64,000 nt of DNA from an uncultured Pseudomonas sp. (GCA_943912755.1 CALTWF010000005.1:40727-104726); one strand, 5' to 3'. Numbered from the stretch's first letter, positions 18,538 through 28,570 are shown. The notes: generated by a model from the letters alone, not told the origin. Translations and numbers: made by a program.

Positions 18538-18987
18538 ATGTCCAACGTTCAGATCCTCCCGGTTACCGCCGCCAGCCACGATGCCTGGTACCCGCTGTGG
18601 CAGGCCTACCTGCGCTTCTACCAGACCTCGCTGGCCGACACTGTCAGCGCGGTGACCTGGCAGCGTTTCCTCGATCCGGCCGAGCCGACCAATGCCGCCC
18701 TGGCGTGGGTCGATGGCGAAGCGGTGGGCATGGTCCACTGGATCTACCATCGTTCCAACTGGTCTGTGGAAAACTCCTGCTACCTGCAGGACCTTTACGT
18801 CGATGGCCAGCAGCGTGGCCTGGGCATCGGCCGCATGCTGATCGAGCATGTCTACGCCCAGGCTGCAGCCGCCGGGTGCGCCAAGGTCCACTGGCTGACC
18901 CACGAAACCAACGCCACCGCGATTTCCCTGTACGAGCAGGTCGCCGAGCGTCCCGGTTTCATCCAGTTCCGCAAGCAGATTGCATAA
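18538..18987 (+). CDS. GNAT N-acetyltransferase
   Basis: A 149-residue GNAT. The acetyl-CoA pyrophosphate loop is QRGLGIGR (about 101-108), preceded by the beta-4 strand CYLQDLYVD and followed by WLTHETNATAISLYEQV, the normal motif A and B order. GAAGGA lies at good spacing from the ATG. Substrate is unknown; by position in a PaiB operon next to acetylpolyamine genes, an amine or polyamine is the best guess, analogous to PaiA, but the sequence is not diagnostic. Confidence 0.85.
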   Translation: MSNVQILPVTAASHDAWYPLWQAYLRFYQTSLADTVSAVTWQRFLDPAEPTNAALAWVDGEAVGMVHWIYHRSNWSVENSCYLQDLYVDGQQRGLGIGRMLIEHVYAQAAAAGCAKVHWLTHETNATAISLYEQVAERPGFIQFRKQIA

Positions 18988-19001
18988 GCCGAGGTGCATC
19001 G

Positions 19002-19676
19002 ATGAGCAGCAACCTGAACTGGCATCCGGCCAGGGAACCCCAGGCCGAACCGTTGACCGGCCGCTTCATTCGCCTGGAAAAACTCGATCCGCGCCGGCAT
19101 GGCGACGATCTCTGGGAAGTCCTGCAAGGTCGCGACGCCGACGCCGCGCTGTGGGATTACCTGCCTTACGGCCCGTTCAGCGAACGCGCGCCGTTCGATC
19201 AATGGCTGGAAGGCAACGCCGCCAGCCGCGATCCGCTGTTCTACAGCGTGATCGACCTGGCCAGCGGGCAGGTCCAGGGCATTCTCAGCCTGATGTCCAT
19301 CGTCCCGGCGCAGGGCCGTATCGAGGTCGGGCATATCGCCTTCGGCGCGGCCATGCAACGCACGCCCAAGGGCACCGAAGCGGTGTACCTGCTGGGCAAG
19401 CTGTCGTTCGAGCTGGGCAACCGCCGCCTGGAGTGGAAGTGCAACAACGCCAACGCGCGCTCCAAGCGGGCGGCGGAGCGTTTTGGCTTCAGCTATGAGG
19501 GGGTGTTCCGCAAGCACATGGTGGTCAAGGACCAGAACCGCGATACGGCCTGGTACTCGATCACCGATGACGAATGGCCGGCGGTTGCGGCCGGCTTCGA
19601 GCGCTGGTTGAGCGAGGATAACCAGCGGCCCGAGGGTCAGCTCAGGACGCTGGAGGCCTGCCGCGCCGAGGCGTGA
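19002..19676 (+). CDS. GNAT acetyltransferase, RimJ/RimL-like
   Basis: A 224-residue protein of the larger GNAT branch (Acetyltransf_3): LTGRFIRLEKLDPRRHGDDLWEV at the start, GRIEVGHIAFGAAMQRTPKGTEA as the core acetyl-CoA region, and LEWKCNNANARSKRAAERFGFSYEGVFRKHM at the end. Such proteins acetylate protein N-termini, amino acids or small amines. It is the third gene of the paiB operon, 14 bp after the previous stop, and ends 3 bp before the convergent homocysteine S-methyltransferase gene. Confidence 0.86.
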   Translation: MSSNLNWHPAREPQAEPLTGRFIRLEKLDPRRHGDDLWEVLQGRDADAALWDYLPYGPFSERAPFDQWLEGNAASRDPLFYSVIDLASGQVQGILSLMSIVPAQGRIEVGHIAFGAAMQRTPKGTEAVYLLGKLSFELGNRRLEWKCNNANARSKRAAERFGFSYEGVFRKHMVVKDQNRDTAWYSITDDEWPAVAAGFERWLSEDNQRPEGQLRTLEACRAEA

Positions 19677-19679
19677 GAG

Positions 19680-20579
19680 TTACTTCAGTTGCTTGGCCAG
19701 GAGCTCGATATGCTCCGGGCCGATACCGCAGCATCCACCCAGCAGACTGGCGCCGCGTTGGCGCCAGTTCTGCGTCCAGTGCAGGTAGCCCGGCGGGTCG
19801 AGGTCCTCGCGCAGTTCGTCCAGGCCATCGTTGGCGGTGGCGTCCTTCGGCTGCGGTGGGAAGGCATTGGCGTAGGCGCCGACAGAGATATCCACAGCCA
19901 GGCGCTGGAAGGTCGCCAGGGCCGCATCGATGGCATCGCCGATCACTTCCGGCTGGCTGCAGTTGAACAGCAGGGTCTGCACGCCCAGCGCTGCCACGGC
20001 CTCGGCGGCTTCACTGACCGGTTCGCCGGAACGCAGGCGCGGCACGTTATCCACATCCTCGTCCTGCAGGGTGAACGACACCCAGAACGGCTTGCCGTCC
20101 TGCGGCAGACCGGCGCGGATCGCCTGGACTTCGGCGATGGCGCTCTGGGTCTCTGCCAGCCACAGGTCGACATGCTCGGACAGGCCTTCGACCAGCGGGG
20201 TCAGCACTTCGGCGACGCGCTCGGGCTGGTACAGGTCCGGGCGATAGGAACCGAACAGCGGCGGCAGCGAACCGGCCACGCGGACCTGTTGCGGGCCGGC
20301 ATCTGCGGCGGCGCGGGCCAGTTGCCCGGCGGTACTGGCCAGGGCGCGGCCTTCGGCCTTGAAGCGCTCCTCGCCAATATGGAACGGCACCACCGCGTAG
20401 CTGTTGCTGGTGATCACCTGCGCGCCCGCATCGATATACGCGCGATGCACCGCTACCACCGCTTCCGGCGCCTCGCTCAACGCGAGCGCCGACCACTCCG
20501 GCTGACGGAACGGCGCACCACGGCGCGCCAGCTCCCGGCCCATGCCGCCATCGAGAATGACCAACGACTTTTCGCCCAT
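19680..20579 (-). CDS. Homocysteine S-methyltransferase family protein
   Basis: A 299-residue zinc-dependent methyltransferase. Zinc ligands are C207 (LLFNCSQPE) and C283-C284 (LLGGCCGIGPEH), and the barrel start LVILDGGMGRELARRG is typical of MmuM/YitJ-like enzymes. It transfers a methyl group from S-methylmethionine or a related donor to homocysteine, giving methionine. The CDS includes an exact DnaA-box 9-mer (20047-20055). It is divergent from an amino-acid ABC operon across an AT-rich promoter region, which suggests that the transporter brings in the sulfur substrate or methyl donor. Confidence 0.87.
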   Translation of the reverse strand: MGEKSLVILDGGMGRELARRGAPFRQPEWSALALSEAPEAVVAVHRAYIDAGAQVITSNSYAVVPFHIGEERFKAEGRALASTAGQLARAAADAGPQQVRVAGSLPPLFGSYRPDLYQPERVAEVLTPLVEGLSEHVDLWLAETQSAIAEVQAIRAGLPQDGKPFWVSFTLQDEDVDNVPRLRSGEPVSEAAEAVAALGVQTLLFNCSQPEVIGDAIDAALATFQRLAVDISVGAYANAFPPQPKDATANDGLDELREDLDPPGYLHWTQNWRQRGASLLGGCCGIGPEHIELLAKQLK

Positions 20580-20599
20580 ATAACACCTGCTTCTATAAA

Positions 20600-20634
20600 T
20601 ATAAATAAAACGTATTAGTGCCTGTTTATTTATA
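20600..20634. promoter_or_regulatory. Palindromic operator candidate in divergent promoter
   Basis: TATAAATAAA (20600-20609) and TTTATTTATA (20625-20634) form a perfect 10-bp inverted repeat with a 15-bp spacer, in an AT-rich stretch between the methyltransferase gene and the ABC operon. It could bind a shared regulator or simply be AT-rich promoter DNA. Confidence 0.45.
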
Positions 20635-20685
20635 ACTATTTAATACCGGTCACGTTTTTTCTTACAACTTTTTCCGGTGATTCCC

Positions 20686-21507
20686 ATGCAACTTTCCTCC
20701 CTGTTGGGCGCGGGCCTGCTGGCCTTGACCGCTGCCACCCAAGCCTTTGCCGGCGCCACCCTGGACCGCGTGGAATCCCGCAAGGAACTGGTCAACGTGT
20801 TGATGGAAAGTTATCCACCGTTTTCCTTCCTTAACGAACAGAACCAGCTCGACGGCTTCGACGTGGACGTTGCCAAGGCCGTGGCCGACAAGCTGGGCGT
20901 CAAGCTGCGCCTGGAAACCCCGTCCTGGGACGTGATCGCCGCCGGCCGCTGGAGCGGTCGCTACGACATCTGCATCTGCTCCATGACCCCGAGCAAGGCC
21001 CGCGCCGAAGTCTTCGATTTCCCGGTGGAGTACTACGCGTCGCCGGCGGTGATCGTGGTCAACGCCAAGGACGAGCGCATCCACTCGGCCAAGGACCTGA
21101 ACGGCCTGAAGGTCGGCCTGACCAGCGCCTCCAGCTACGAGAGCTACCTGAACAAGAACCTGGTGATCGAAGGCGCCGAGGACGCGAAGATCGACTACCC
21201 GTTCGACGCCGTGCAGATCGCCCCCTACGACACCGACAACGTCGCCTTCCAGGACCTCGGCCTGGGCGCCGGCAAGCGCCTGGATGCCATCCTCACCAAC
21301 CTGGTCACCGCCAAGCCGCGCCTGGACCAGGACCAGCGCTTCAAGCTGGCCGGCGCGCCGATCTACGAAGAGCCAAACTCGGTGGCCATCGAAAAGGGCG
21401 ACGCCGAGTGGGACGCCAAGGTCCGCGAGGTCTTCGCCCAGCTGAAGCAGGACGGCACCCTGGCGCGCATCTCGCAGAAATGGATCGGCGCCGACATCAG
21501 TAAATGA
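20686..21507 (+). CDS. Amino-acid ABC transporter periplasmic binding protein
   Basis: A 273-residue family 3 solute-binding protein with a signal peptide (about 1-22, TAATQAFA). Ligand-binding landmarks include PPFSFLNEQNQLDGFDVDVAKAVADKLGV and GRYDICICSMTPSKARAEVFDF, where the aspartates and arginine usually hold the amino-acid backbone. The ATG at 20686 is preceded by GGTGA; a GTG at 20677 is an alternative. The stop overlaps the permease ATG by 4 bp. Ligand unknown; the divergent homocysteine S-methyltransferase suggests a sulfur amino acid such as S-methylmethionine, as inference only. Confidence 0.88.
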   Translation: MQLSSLLGAGLLALTAATQAFAGATLDRVESRKELVNVLMESYPPFSFLNEQNQLDGFDVDVAKAVADKLGVKLRLETPSWDVIAAGRWSGRYDICICSMTPSKARAEVFDFPVEYYASPAVIVVNAKDERIHSAKDLNGLKVGLTSASSYESYLNKNLVIEGAEDAKIDYPFDAVQIAPYDTDNVAFQDLGLGAGKRLDAILTNLVTAKPRLDQDQRFKLAGAPIYEEPNSVAIEKGDAEWDAKVREVFAQLKQDGTLARISQKWIGADISK

Positions 21508-22325
21508 GTGCTCACGAACCCTCGCCAAAGCCCGCCGCCACCGGCGCGGGCCTGCCGCTACCGGGCTTCCGGACGCGGCTCTACCTGACCTGGCTGGTGC
21601 TGCTGGCGATCTTCGTCGGTTTCTTCCTGAGTTTTGATCTGAAGTTTTCGATCATCGTCGAGAAGTTTCCCAATCTGGCCGGCTTCAAGCTGGGCCCGAA
21701 CGGTTTCCTGCAGGGCGCGGCGCTGACCCTGTTCCTCTGCCTGTGCTCGATGGTCTGCTCGGTGGCGCTGGGCTTTGCCGCGGCACTGGCACGCCTGTCG
21801 AAGAGTGCAGTGCTGCTGGGCGTGGCCAGTTTCTACACCTCGTTCTTCCGCGGTACGCCGCTGCTGATCCAGATCCTGCTGATCTACCTGGGGCTGCCGC
21901 AGATCGGCCTGGTGCCGGGGGCCATCAGCGCCGGGATCATCGCCCTGTCGCTCAACTACGGTGCCTACCTCAGCGAGATCTTCCGCGCCGGCATCCTCGG
22001 CGTCGCCCAGGGCCAGCGCCAGGCGGCCCTGGCGCTGGGCATGAAGCCGTCGACCATCTTCTGGCACATCACCCTGCCCCAGGCCATGCGCACCATCATC
22101 CCGCCGGGGGCCAACCAGTTCATCTCGATGCTCAAGGACTCGTCGCTGATCTCGGTGATGGGGGTGTGGGAAGTGATGTTCCTGGCGCAGTCGTATGGGC
22201 GTTCGAGCTATCGCTACCTGGAGATGCTGACCACGGCGGCGTTGATCTACTGGCTGCTGTCGGTGGCGCTGGAGTTGGTGCAGGCAAGGCTGGAGAAGCA
22301 TTACGGCAAGGGGTTCGAGCGGTAA
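21504..22325 (+). CDS. Amino-acid ABC transporter permease (HisM/GlnP type)
   Basis: A 273-residue inner-membrane permease. The ABC coupling motif is in the stretch SEIFRAGILGVAQGQRQAALALGMKPSTIFWHITLPQAMR (the EAA loop), and there are about five hydrophobic helices; the N-terminal 60 residues include one extra helix. It overlaps the binding-protein gene (ATGA). No ATPase gene follows: the next genes are a REP and a convergent HTH/HipA pair, so this importer must borrow an ATPase or the third gene has been lost. Confidence 0.9.
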   Translation: MSAHEPSPKPAATGAGLPLPGFRTRLYLTWLVLLAIFVGFFLSFDLKFSIIVEKFPNLAGFKLGPNGFLQGAALTLFLCLCSMVCSVALGFAAALARLSKSAVLLGVASFYTSFFRGTPLLIQILLIYLGLPQIGLVPGAISAGIIALSLNYGAYLSEIFRAGILGVAQGQRQAALALGMKPSTIFWHITLPQAMRTIIPPGANQFISMLKDSSLISVMGVWEVMFLAQSYGRSSYRYLEMLTTAALIYWLLSVALELVQARLEKHYGKGFER

Positions 22326-22336
22326 CCGCGGCGCCT

Positions 22337-22375
22337 GCATCGCTGCGGTGCGGCGGTCCGACAAGCCAGCGATGA
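22337..22375. repeat. Single REP unit
   Basis: GCATCGCTGCGGTGCGGCGG followed by tccgacaagccagcgatga, the same unit as in the REP doublets, between the convergent permease and HTH genes. It probably acts as a terminator-like hairpin. Confidence 0.8.
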
Positions 22376-22383
22376 TCTCAATA

Positions 22384-22662
22384 TCACCTCAATCGATCAG
22401 GCCGCCGCAAAACGCCCATCTGCAACCCGAACGGCCGGAACACCGCATTCAACGAATTGAGCGTCGGATTGCCCTCGCCCTGCTCGATCTGAATCAGGGT
22501 CCGTACGGAAATCTTGCACATCCGCGCAAACTGGGTCTGTTGCAGCTTCGCCACTTCAACCCGCAACTTTCGCACCGCCGGCCCCAGCTCCAGCGAACCA
22601 TCAGCGATCCCCTGCAACACCCCTTCGATCAGCAAGGCACGGATCTCGATCGAAACCGTCAT
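22384..22662 (-). CDS. HTH (XRE) regulator, HipB-like antitoxin
   Basis: A 92-residue protein with a C-terminal XRE HTH (about 45-80: FARMCKISVRTLIQIEQGEGNPTLNSLNAVFRPFG) and a helical N-terminus. Its ATG overlaps the hipA stop by 4 bp, so it is translated from the same mRNA. In classical hipBA the HTH antitoxin gene comes first; here it is second. By partnership it should bind the HipA-like kinase and repress the operon through the three palindromes at 24015-24113. The protein itself is recognised only by its HTH. Confidence 0.82.
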   Translation of the reverse strand: MTVSIEIRALLIEGVLQGIADGSLELGPAVRKLRVEVAKLQQTQFARMCKISVRTLIQIEQGEGNPTLNSLNAVFRPFGLQMGVLRRPDRLR

Positions 22663-23984
22663 AGCAATCCCCAGCCTTTCATACGTTGTTCAAGGTTCTT
22701 CAAAGCGATGGCCGGGTGGTTCATGACTACCTCCGGCAATCCCGCATCGTGCAACAGATCAGGCAGCGCCAGCAGACCGTGAGCATCCTGGCGCAGGCGC
22801 TCGAACGCCTGTTGCGGATCCAGCAATGACCCCAACAAGTGGCAAGCCGCTCGCCAGTCGACCTCTCCTCCTCGCTCCACCGGTGAAGCCCATTTGGTAG
22901 TGCGGGTGATGCCCTCCGCATCCATCACCATGGGCGCCAGGTCGTAGATCGGCGCCAGCCGCAGTTGGGCATCACTGCGGATGATCGCGGTGTTGCGGCC
23001 ATGGTTGTCGGCGTTGCCGAGGATCTTGTTGATCAGGTCGCGGCGCAGGTACTCCGCCACCAGGTCAGGTACCTGGTCCTTCTGCCCGGCTTTTATCCAC
23101 AGGCCGGCAAGGGCCTGGATCACCTCCAGATGGTCCATCCGGCTTCCCGGCTCGGTAACTCCGGCCAGCGAATACACCGACTCCACCGCCAGTCGCTCGA
23201 CACCTTCGGCACCGATCCGGCGGTCAAAGCGTTTCATCCACAGGCTGGGTCTATGGCCCTCCTTCAGCGCCAGCTCGGGCGTCGCCACCGTGTCGATACC
23301 CAAGGTTTGCAGCGCCTTGTAGTACAGGTATTCGGCACGCAGGATGGTCTGGTCATTGTCCAGCGCCTGGTTGCGGGCGAACTTCACGAACCAGTGACAG
23401 GTGGCCCGGTCATCCTTCAGCACCGCGTCCGGATAGAGCTGTCCGTCCCCCGCCTCGGTCAGCAACAGCTTGGGTGCCTCGCCACCCGCGCCCGTCGCGC
23501 CGCCAATGGCCGCGCCTTGCTCGTAGGCGTATTCGAGAAAGCGTTGATCGCGACTGACCACGTCATCGAAGCTGAAACCCATGGGCGCCGTGGTATCCAG
23601 CCCCTCCATCGACTCCTTGATGCGCAGGTTACCGATCGGTGCCGGGGTGCTGCGCGCCAGCAGGAAGAGATCCTCAGCCAGGCCCTCCGGCTTTTCCCGG
23701 CCCATGTGTCTGAGTAGAAAACGCTTGGCAGCGCCGGACGGTGCGATGTCATGCAGGAAAGCGGGGACTTTTTTCTCGTGCTGTAGCTCGAAGTCCACGG
23801 GCAACCTGACGCTGGCCGCCTTGTCGAACGTGCTTTCATAGGCATCCAGATTGGCACCCACATAAGCCGAGATGTAACCGTACTGGCAGGGACTGAGAAA
23901 GCCTTTCCCGGGCTCGGCAAAGTTCAACGTCATGGCGTCCTGCCATTTGCCTTGGGCGTGGAGCTGGAGGGTCAAGGTGTACAT
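22659..23984 (-). CDS. HipA-family serine/threonine kinase toxin
   Basis: A 441-residue HipA-type kinase. Visible motifs: the Gly-rich ATP loop IGGATGAGGEAPK (160-172), FVKF with K201, the catalytic loop NADNHGRN (324-331, D326 and N331) and the metal aspartate in IYDLAP (D348). E. coli HipA phosphorylates GltX and blocks translation; the target here is unknown. All catalytic residues look intact, so it is probably active. The ATG at 23984 with GAGG upstream is preferred over an upstream extension that would run through the operator region. It is the first gene of the operon; the HTH partner follows. Confidence 0.87.
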   Translation of the reverse strand: MYTLTLQLHAQGKWQDAMTLNFAEPGKGFLSPCQYGYISAYVGANLDAYESTFDKAASVRLPVDFELQHEKKVPAFLHDIAPSGAAKRFLLRHMGREKPEGLAEDLFLLARSTPAPIGNLRIKESMEGLDTTAPMGFSFDDVVSRDQRFLEYAYEQGAAIGGATGAGGEAPKLLLTEAGDGQLYPDAVLKDDRATCHWFVKFARNQALDNDQTILRAEYLYYKALQTLGIDTVATPELALKEGHRPSLWMKRFDRRIGAEGVERLAVESVYSLAGVTEPGSRMDHLEVIQALAGLWIKAGQKDQVPDLVAEYLRRDLINKILGNADNHGRNTAIIRSDAQLRLAPIYDLAPMVMDAEGITRTTKWASPVERGGEVDWRAACHLLGSLLDPQQAFERLRQDAHGLLALPDLLHDAGLPEVVMNHPAIALKNLEQRMKGWGLL

Positions 23985-24014
23985 AGCGGCCTCTATCAGC
24001 TTTAACTGGCTGAT

Positions 24015-24113
24015 CTGCAATATAGTGCAATTCAACGAGGCAAACACGGCATTTATCTGCATTAAAGTGCAGATAAATGAAAAATAAGATTACAAAACTG
24101 CAATTAAATGCAG
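24015..24113. promoter_or_regulatory. Three phased palindromic operators upstream of hipA-like gene
   Basis: Three 16-bp near-palindromes share CTGCAnTnnAnTGCAr: CTGCAATATAGTGCAA (24015-24030), CTGCATTAAAGTGCAG (24057-24072) and CTGCAATTAAATGCAG (24098-24113). Centres are 42 and 41 bp apart, four helical turns. The middle one extends to 11-bp arms (ATTTATCTGCA / TGCAGATAAAT). The first ends about 30 bp upstream of the kinase ATG. They are the natural binding sites for the HipB-like repressor. Confidence 0.8.
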
Positions 24114-24121
24114 ATCATCAA

Positions 24122-24150
24122 AATAAAAAAAGGGGAGCAATTCGCTCCCC
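24122..24150 (-). terminator. Intrinsic terminator of the pycA-oadA operon
   Basis: GGGGAGC (24132-24138) and GCTCCCC (24144-24150) around a 5-base loop, followed on the minus strand by TTTTTTTATTT, 33 bases after the oadA stop. Confidence 0.9.
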
Positions 24151-24183
24151 AATGAGGTTAACCGTTTACCGCCGAGAGCGTTC

Positions 24184-25992
24184 TCAGCCCTCGATCTCGA
24201 TCAGGATCTCGCCCGGGTTGACCCGGTCGCCCTTGGCGATGTGGATGGCAGCAACCTTGCCGGCGATCGGCGATTGCACTTCGGTTTCCATCTTCATCGC
24301 TTCGGTGATGAGCACTGCCTGACCGGCCTTGACCACGTCGCCTTCCTTGACCAGCACATCGACGATGTTGCCCGGCATGGAGGTGCTGATATGGCCCGGC
24401 TCGCTGGCCTGCTTGCGCTTGCTGCCGCCACCGCCAACGAATTCGTTGAGCGGTTCGAACACAACCTCTTCCGGCATGCCGTCGATGGACAGGTAGAAGT
24501 GACGCTTGCCTTCGGCCTTGACGCCGACACCGGTGATGTCGACGCGGTAGGTTTCGCCGTGGACGTCGATGACGAACTCGGTCGGCACGCCTTCGCCACC
24601 GGCCGAGGCCACCGCGCCGGCTTCCGGGATCGGCAGCAGCACTTCGGGGGTCAGGGTGCCGGCTTCGCGCTCTTCGAGGAACTTGCGCCCGATATCCGGG
24701 AACATGGCGAAGGTCAGTACGTCTTCTTCCGACTTGGCCAGGCTGCCGATATCGGCACGCAGCTTGGTCATTTCCGGCTTGAGCAGATCAGCCGGGCGCA
24801 CGTCGATCACCTCTTCGCTGCCGATGGCCTGGCGCCGCAGCTGTTCGTTGACCACACCCGGCGCCTTGCCGTAGCCGCCTTGCAGGTACAGCTTCACTTC
24901 GTTGGTGATGGTCTTGTAGCGCTCACCGGCCAGCACGTTGAAGAAGGCCTGGGTGCCGACGATCTGCGAGGTCGGGGTGACCAGTGGCGGGAAGCCGAGG
25001 TCTTCACGGACCCGCGGGATTTCCGCCAGCACTTCGTTCATGCGGTTCAGCGCACCCTGCTCCTTGAGCTGGTTGGCCAGGTTGGAAATCATGCCGCCCG
25101 GGACCTGGTTGACCTGCACGCGGGTGTCCACCGCGGTGAACTCGCTTTCGAACTGGTGGTACTTCTTGCGCACGGCGTAGAAGTACAGGCCGATTTCCTG
25201 CAGCAGTTCCAGGTCCAGGCCGGTGTCGAATTCGCTGCCCTTGAGCGCAGCCACCATCGACTCGGTGCCCGGGTGGCTGGTGCCCCAGGCGAAGCTGGAG
25301 ATGGCGGTGTCGATGTGGTCGGCGCCGTTCTCGACCGCTTTCAGCTGGCACATGGCGGCCAGGCCGGCGGTGTCGTGGGAGTGGATGAACACCGGCAGCG
25401 ACTGCTCGGCTTTCAGCGCCTTGACCAGCTCGCCGGTGGCGAACGGGGTCAGCAGGCCGGCCATGTCCTTGATCGCCACCGAGTCGCAACCCATGGCTTC
25501 CATTTGCTTGGCCTGGGCGACGAAGGCGTCGATGGTGTGCACCGGGCTGGTGGTGTAGGCGATGGTGCCCTGGGCGTGCTTGCCGGCAGCCTTCACCGCT
25601 TCGATGGCAACCCGCAGGTTACGCACGTCGTTCATGGCGTCGAAGATGCGGAACACGTCGATGCCGTTGACCGCTGCCTTGGCGACGAAGGCCTTGACCA
25701 CATCGTCGCTGTAGTGGCGGTAGCCGAGCAGGTTCTGCCCGCGCAGGAGCATCTGCAGGCGGGTGTTGGGCAGCGCGGCGCGCAGTTTGCGCAGGCGCTC
25801 CCACGGGTCTTCCTTGAGGAAGCGCACGCAGGCGTCGAAGGTGGCGCCGCCCCAGACTTCCAGCGACCAGTAGCCGACCTTGTCGAGCTTGTCGCAGATC
25901 GGAAGCATGTCTTCGGTGCGCATGCGGGTAGCCAGCAGGGACTGGTGGGCGTCGCGCAGGATCGTGTCGGTTACGAAAATTTTCTTGGACAT
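24184..25992 (-). CDS. oadA: Pyruvate carboxylase subunit B (carboxyltransferase-biotin carrier; OadA-like)
   Basis: A 602-residue protein with an N-terminal HMGL-like carboxyltransferase barrel (FVTDTILRDAHQSLLATRM, metal-binding DAHQS), a PYC_OADA middle domain, a Pro/Ala/Gly-rich hinge and a C-terminal biotinyl domain whose biotin lysine is K567 in EAMKME. In Pseudomonas it is the B subunit of the two-subunit pyruvate carboxylase, transferring CO2 from carboxybiotin to pyruvate to make oxaloacetate. It is annotated often as oxaloacetate decarboxylase alpha, but no membrane subunits are here. It starts 10 bp after pycA; GAGGAA precedes the ATG. Confidence 0.92.
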   Translation of the reverse strand: MSKKIFVTDTILRDAHQSLLATRMRTEDMLPICDKLDKVGYWSLEVWGGATFDACVRFLKEDPWERLRKLRAALPNTRLQMLLRGQNLLGYRHYSDDVVKAFVAKAAVNGIDVFRIFDAMNDVRNLRVAIEAVKAAGKHAQGTIAYTTSPVHTIDAFVAQAKQMEAMGCDSVAIKDMAGLLTPFATGELVKALKAEQSLPVFIHSHDTAGLAAMCQLKAVENGADHIDTAISSFAWGTSHPGTESMVAALKGSEFDTGLDLELLQEIGLYFYAVRKKYHQFESEFTAVDTRVQVNQVPGGMISNLANQLKEQGALNRMNEVLAEIPRVREDLGFPPLVTPTSQIVGTQAFFNVLAGERYKTITNEVKLYLQGGYGKAPGVVNEQLRRQAIGSEEVIDVRPADLLKPEMTKLRADIGSLAKSEEDVLTFAMFPDIGRKFLEEREAGTLTPEVLLPIPEAGAVASAGGEGVPTEFVIDVHGETYRVDITGVGVKAEGKRHFYLSIDGMPEEVVFEPLNEFVGGGGSKRKQASEPGHISTSMPGNIVDVLVKEGDVVKAGQAVLITEAMKMETEVQSPIAGKVAAIHIAKGDRVNPGEILIEIEG

Positions 25993-26002
25993 TATGGGTT
26001 CC

Positions 26003-27418
<1,416 letters not shown>

Positions 27419-27607
27419 TGGAGTCTTCCCAAAGCCGCTGGACAAACGACCCGCAGAGGCGGGTCGGCGCGTGACCAAAATCAACTGGCCAGTCGTGCAA
27501 TCACCCTAGCGCCGTGTGTGAATAAACAAAAATCAATAATTATTAGGGGCTCCATTAGCAATTGCTTATAGTGCCGTAACAAGGTTTTTCACAAGGCTGG
27601 GGATAAA

Positions 27608-28570
27608 GTGCGTAAGTCATTGATGCGTATGACATTGCGTCAATTGCAGATCTTCAATGAAGTGTGTGATTTGCGGTCGTACAGCCGGGCGGCGGAGGAG
27701 ATGGCGCTGACGCAACCCGCCGTTAGTCTACAGATCCGTCAACTGGAAGAACTGGTCGGCCAGCCGCTTTTTGAATACGTCGGCAAAAAGCTCTATCTCA
27801 CCGAGGCCGCCGAAGCCCTGCAGCGCGCCAGCCGGGACATCTTCGGCCGCCTGGAAAGCCTCGACATGCAGCTGTCGGACATGCAGGGCTCGTTGCAGGG
27901 GCAATTGAAACTGGCGGTGGAGTCCAGCGCCAAGTACTTCGTGCCGCACCTGTTCGCGGCGTTCAAGAAGCTCCATCCGGAGGTCAACCTGACCCTGACC
28001 GTGGTCAACCGCGCCCAAGCGATCCGCCGCCTTTCCGATAACCGCGACGACCTGATCATCATGTCCATGGTCCCGCAGGACATGGGCCTGGAGTTCCTGC
28101 CGTTTCTCAACAATCCGATCGTCGCCGTCGCCCCGCCGGATCATCCGCTGTGCCGGATGGAGCGCCTGCGCCTGCAGGATCTGGAACCGCATACGCTGCT
28201 GGTCCGCGAGCAGGGCTCGGGCACGCGCAAGGCCTGCGAGGAGTACTTCAAGGAGAAGCGCGTGCACTTCACCCAGACGCTGGAGGTGGCATCAGCCGAC
28301 GCCCAGCGCGAATGCGTGATTGCCGGGTTGGGCATCGCCTTGCTGACCCGCCATGCCCTCAATCTGGAGTTGGCTACCGGGGTGTTGCGCGAGTTGCCCG
28401 TGGAGGAGTTGCCGCTGTACCGCAGCTGGTGCGTGGTGCAGTCCAAGGCCAAGCGGCAGTCGCCGGTGGCCTTGGCGTTTCTTGCATTCATTCGCAGCGA
28501 ACGTGCACAGATCAGCGGGCTTGTTGAACGTTTCTCCGGGGTTCTGCCGCCGACACCTGCCATACGTTGA
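27608..28570 (+). CDS. pycR: LysR-family regulator, PycR-like
   Basis: A 320-residue LysR regulator with the HTH at about 8-66 (LRQLQIFNEVCDLRSYSRAAEEMALTQPAVSLQIRQLEE) and a type 2 periplasmic-binding effector domain. Position divergent from the two pyruvate carboxylase genes matches PycR (PA5437) of P. aeruginosa, which as I recall affects pyruvate carboxylase and virulence. Starts possible at GTG 27608, ATG 27623 or ATG 27629; the GTG has weak GGGGATAAA spacing and is kept provisionally. Its 3' end overlaps the small convergent gene by 59 bp. Confidence 0.85.
   Translation: MRKSLMRMTLRQLQIFNEVCDLRSYSRAAEEMALTQPAVSLQIRQLEELVGQPLFEYVGKKLYLTEAAEALQRASRDIFGRLESLDMQLSDMQGSLQGQLKLAVESSAKYFVPHLFAAFKKLHPEVNLTLTVVNRAQAIRRLSDNRDDLIIMSMVPQDMGLEFLPFLNNPIVAVAPPDHPLCRMERLRLQDLEPHTLLVREQGSGTRKACEEYFKEKRVHFTQTLEVASADAQRECVIAGLGIALLTRHALNLELATGVLRELPVEELPLYRSWCVVQSKAKRQSPVALAFLAFIRSERAQISGLVERFSGVLPPTPAIR

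Noticed and set aside
24184..25992. Sodium-pumping oxaloacetate decarboxylase alpha subunit
   Set aside because: No beta or gamma membrane subunit genes are adjacent and the gene is in operon with a biotin carboxylase, which fits pyruvate carboxylase.
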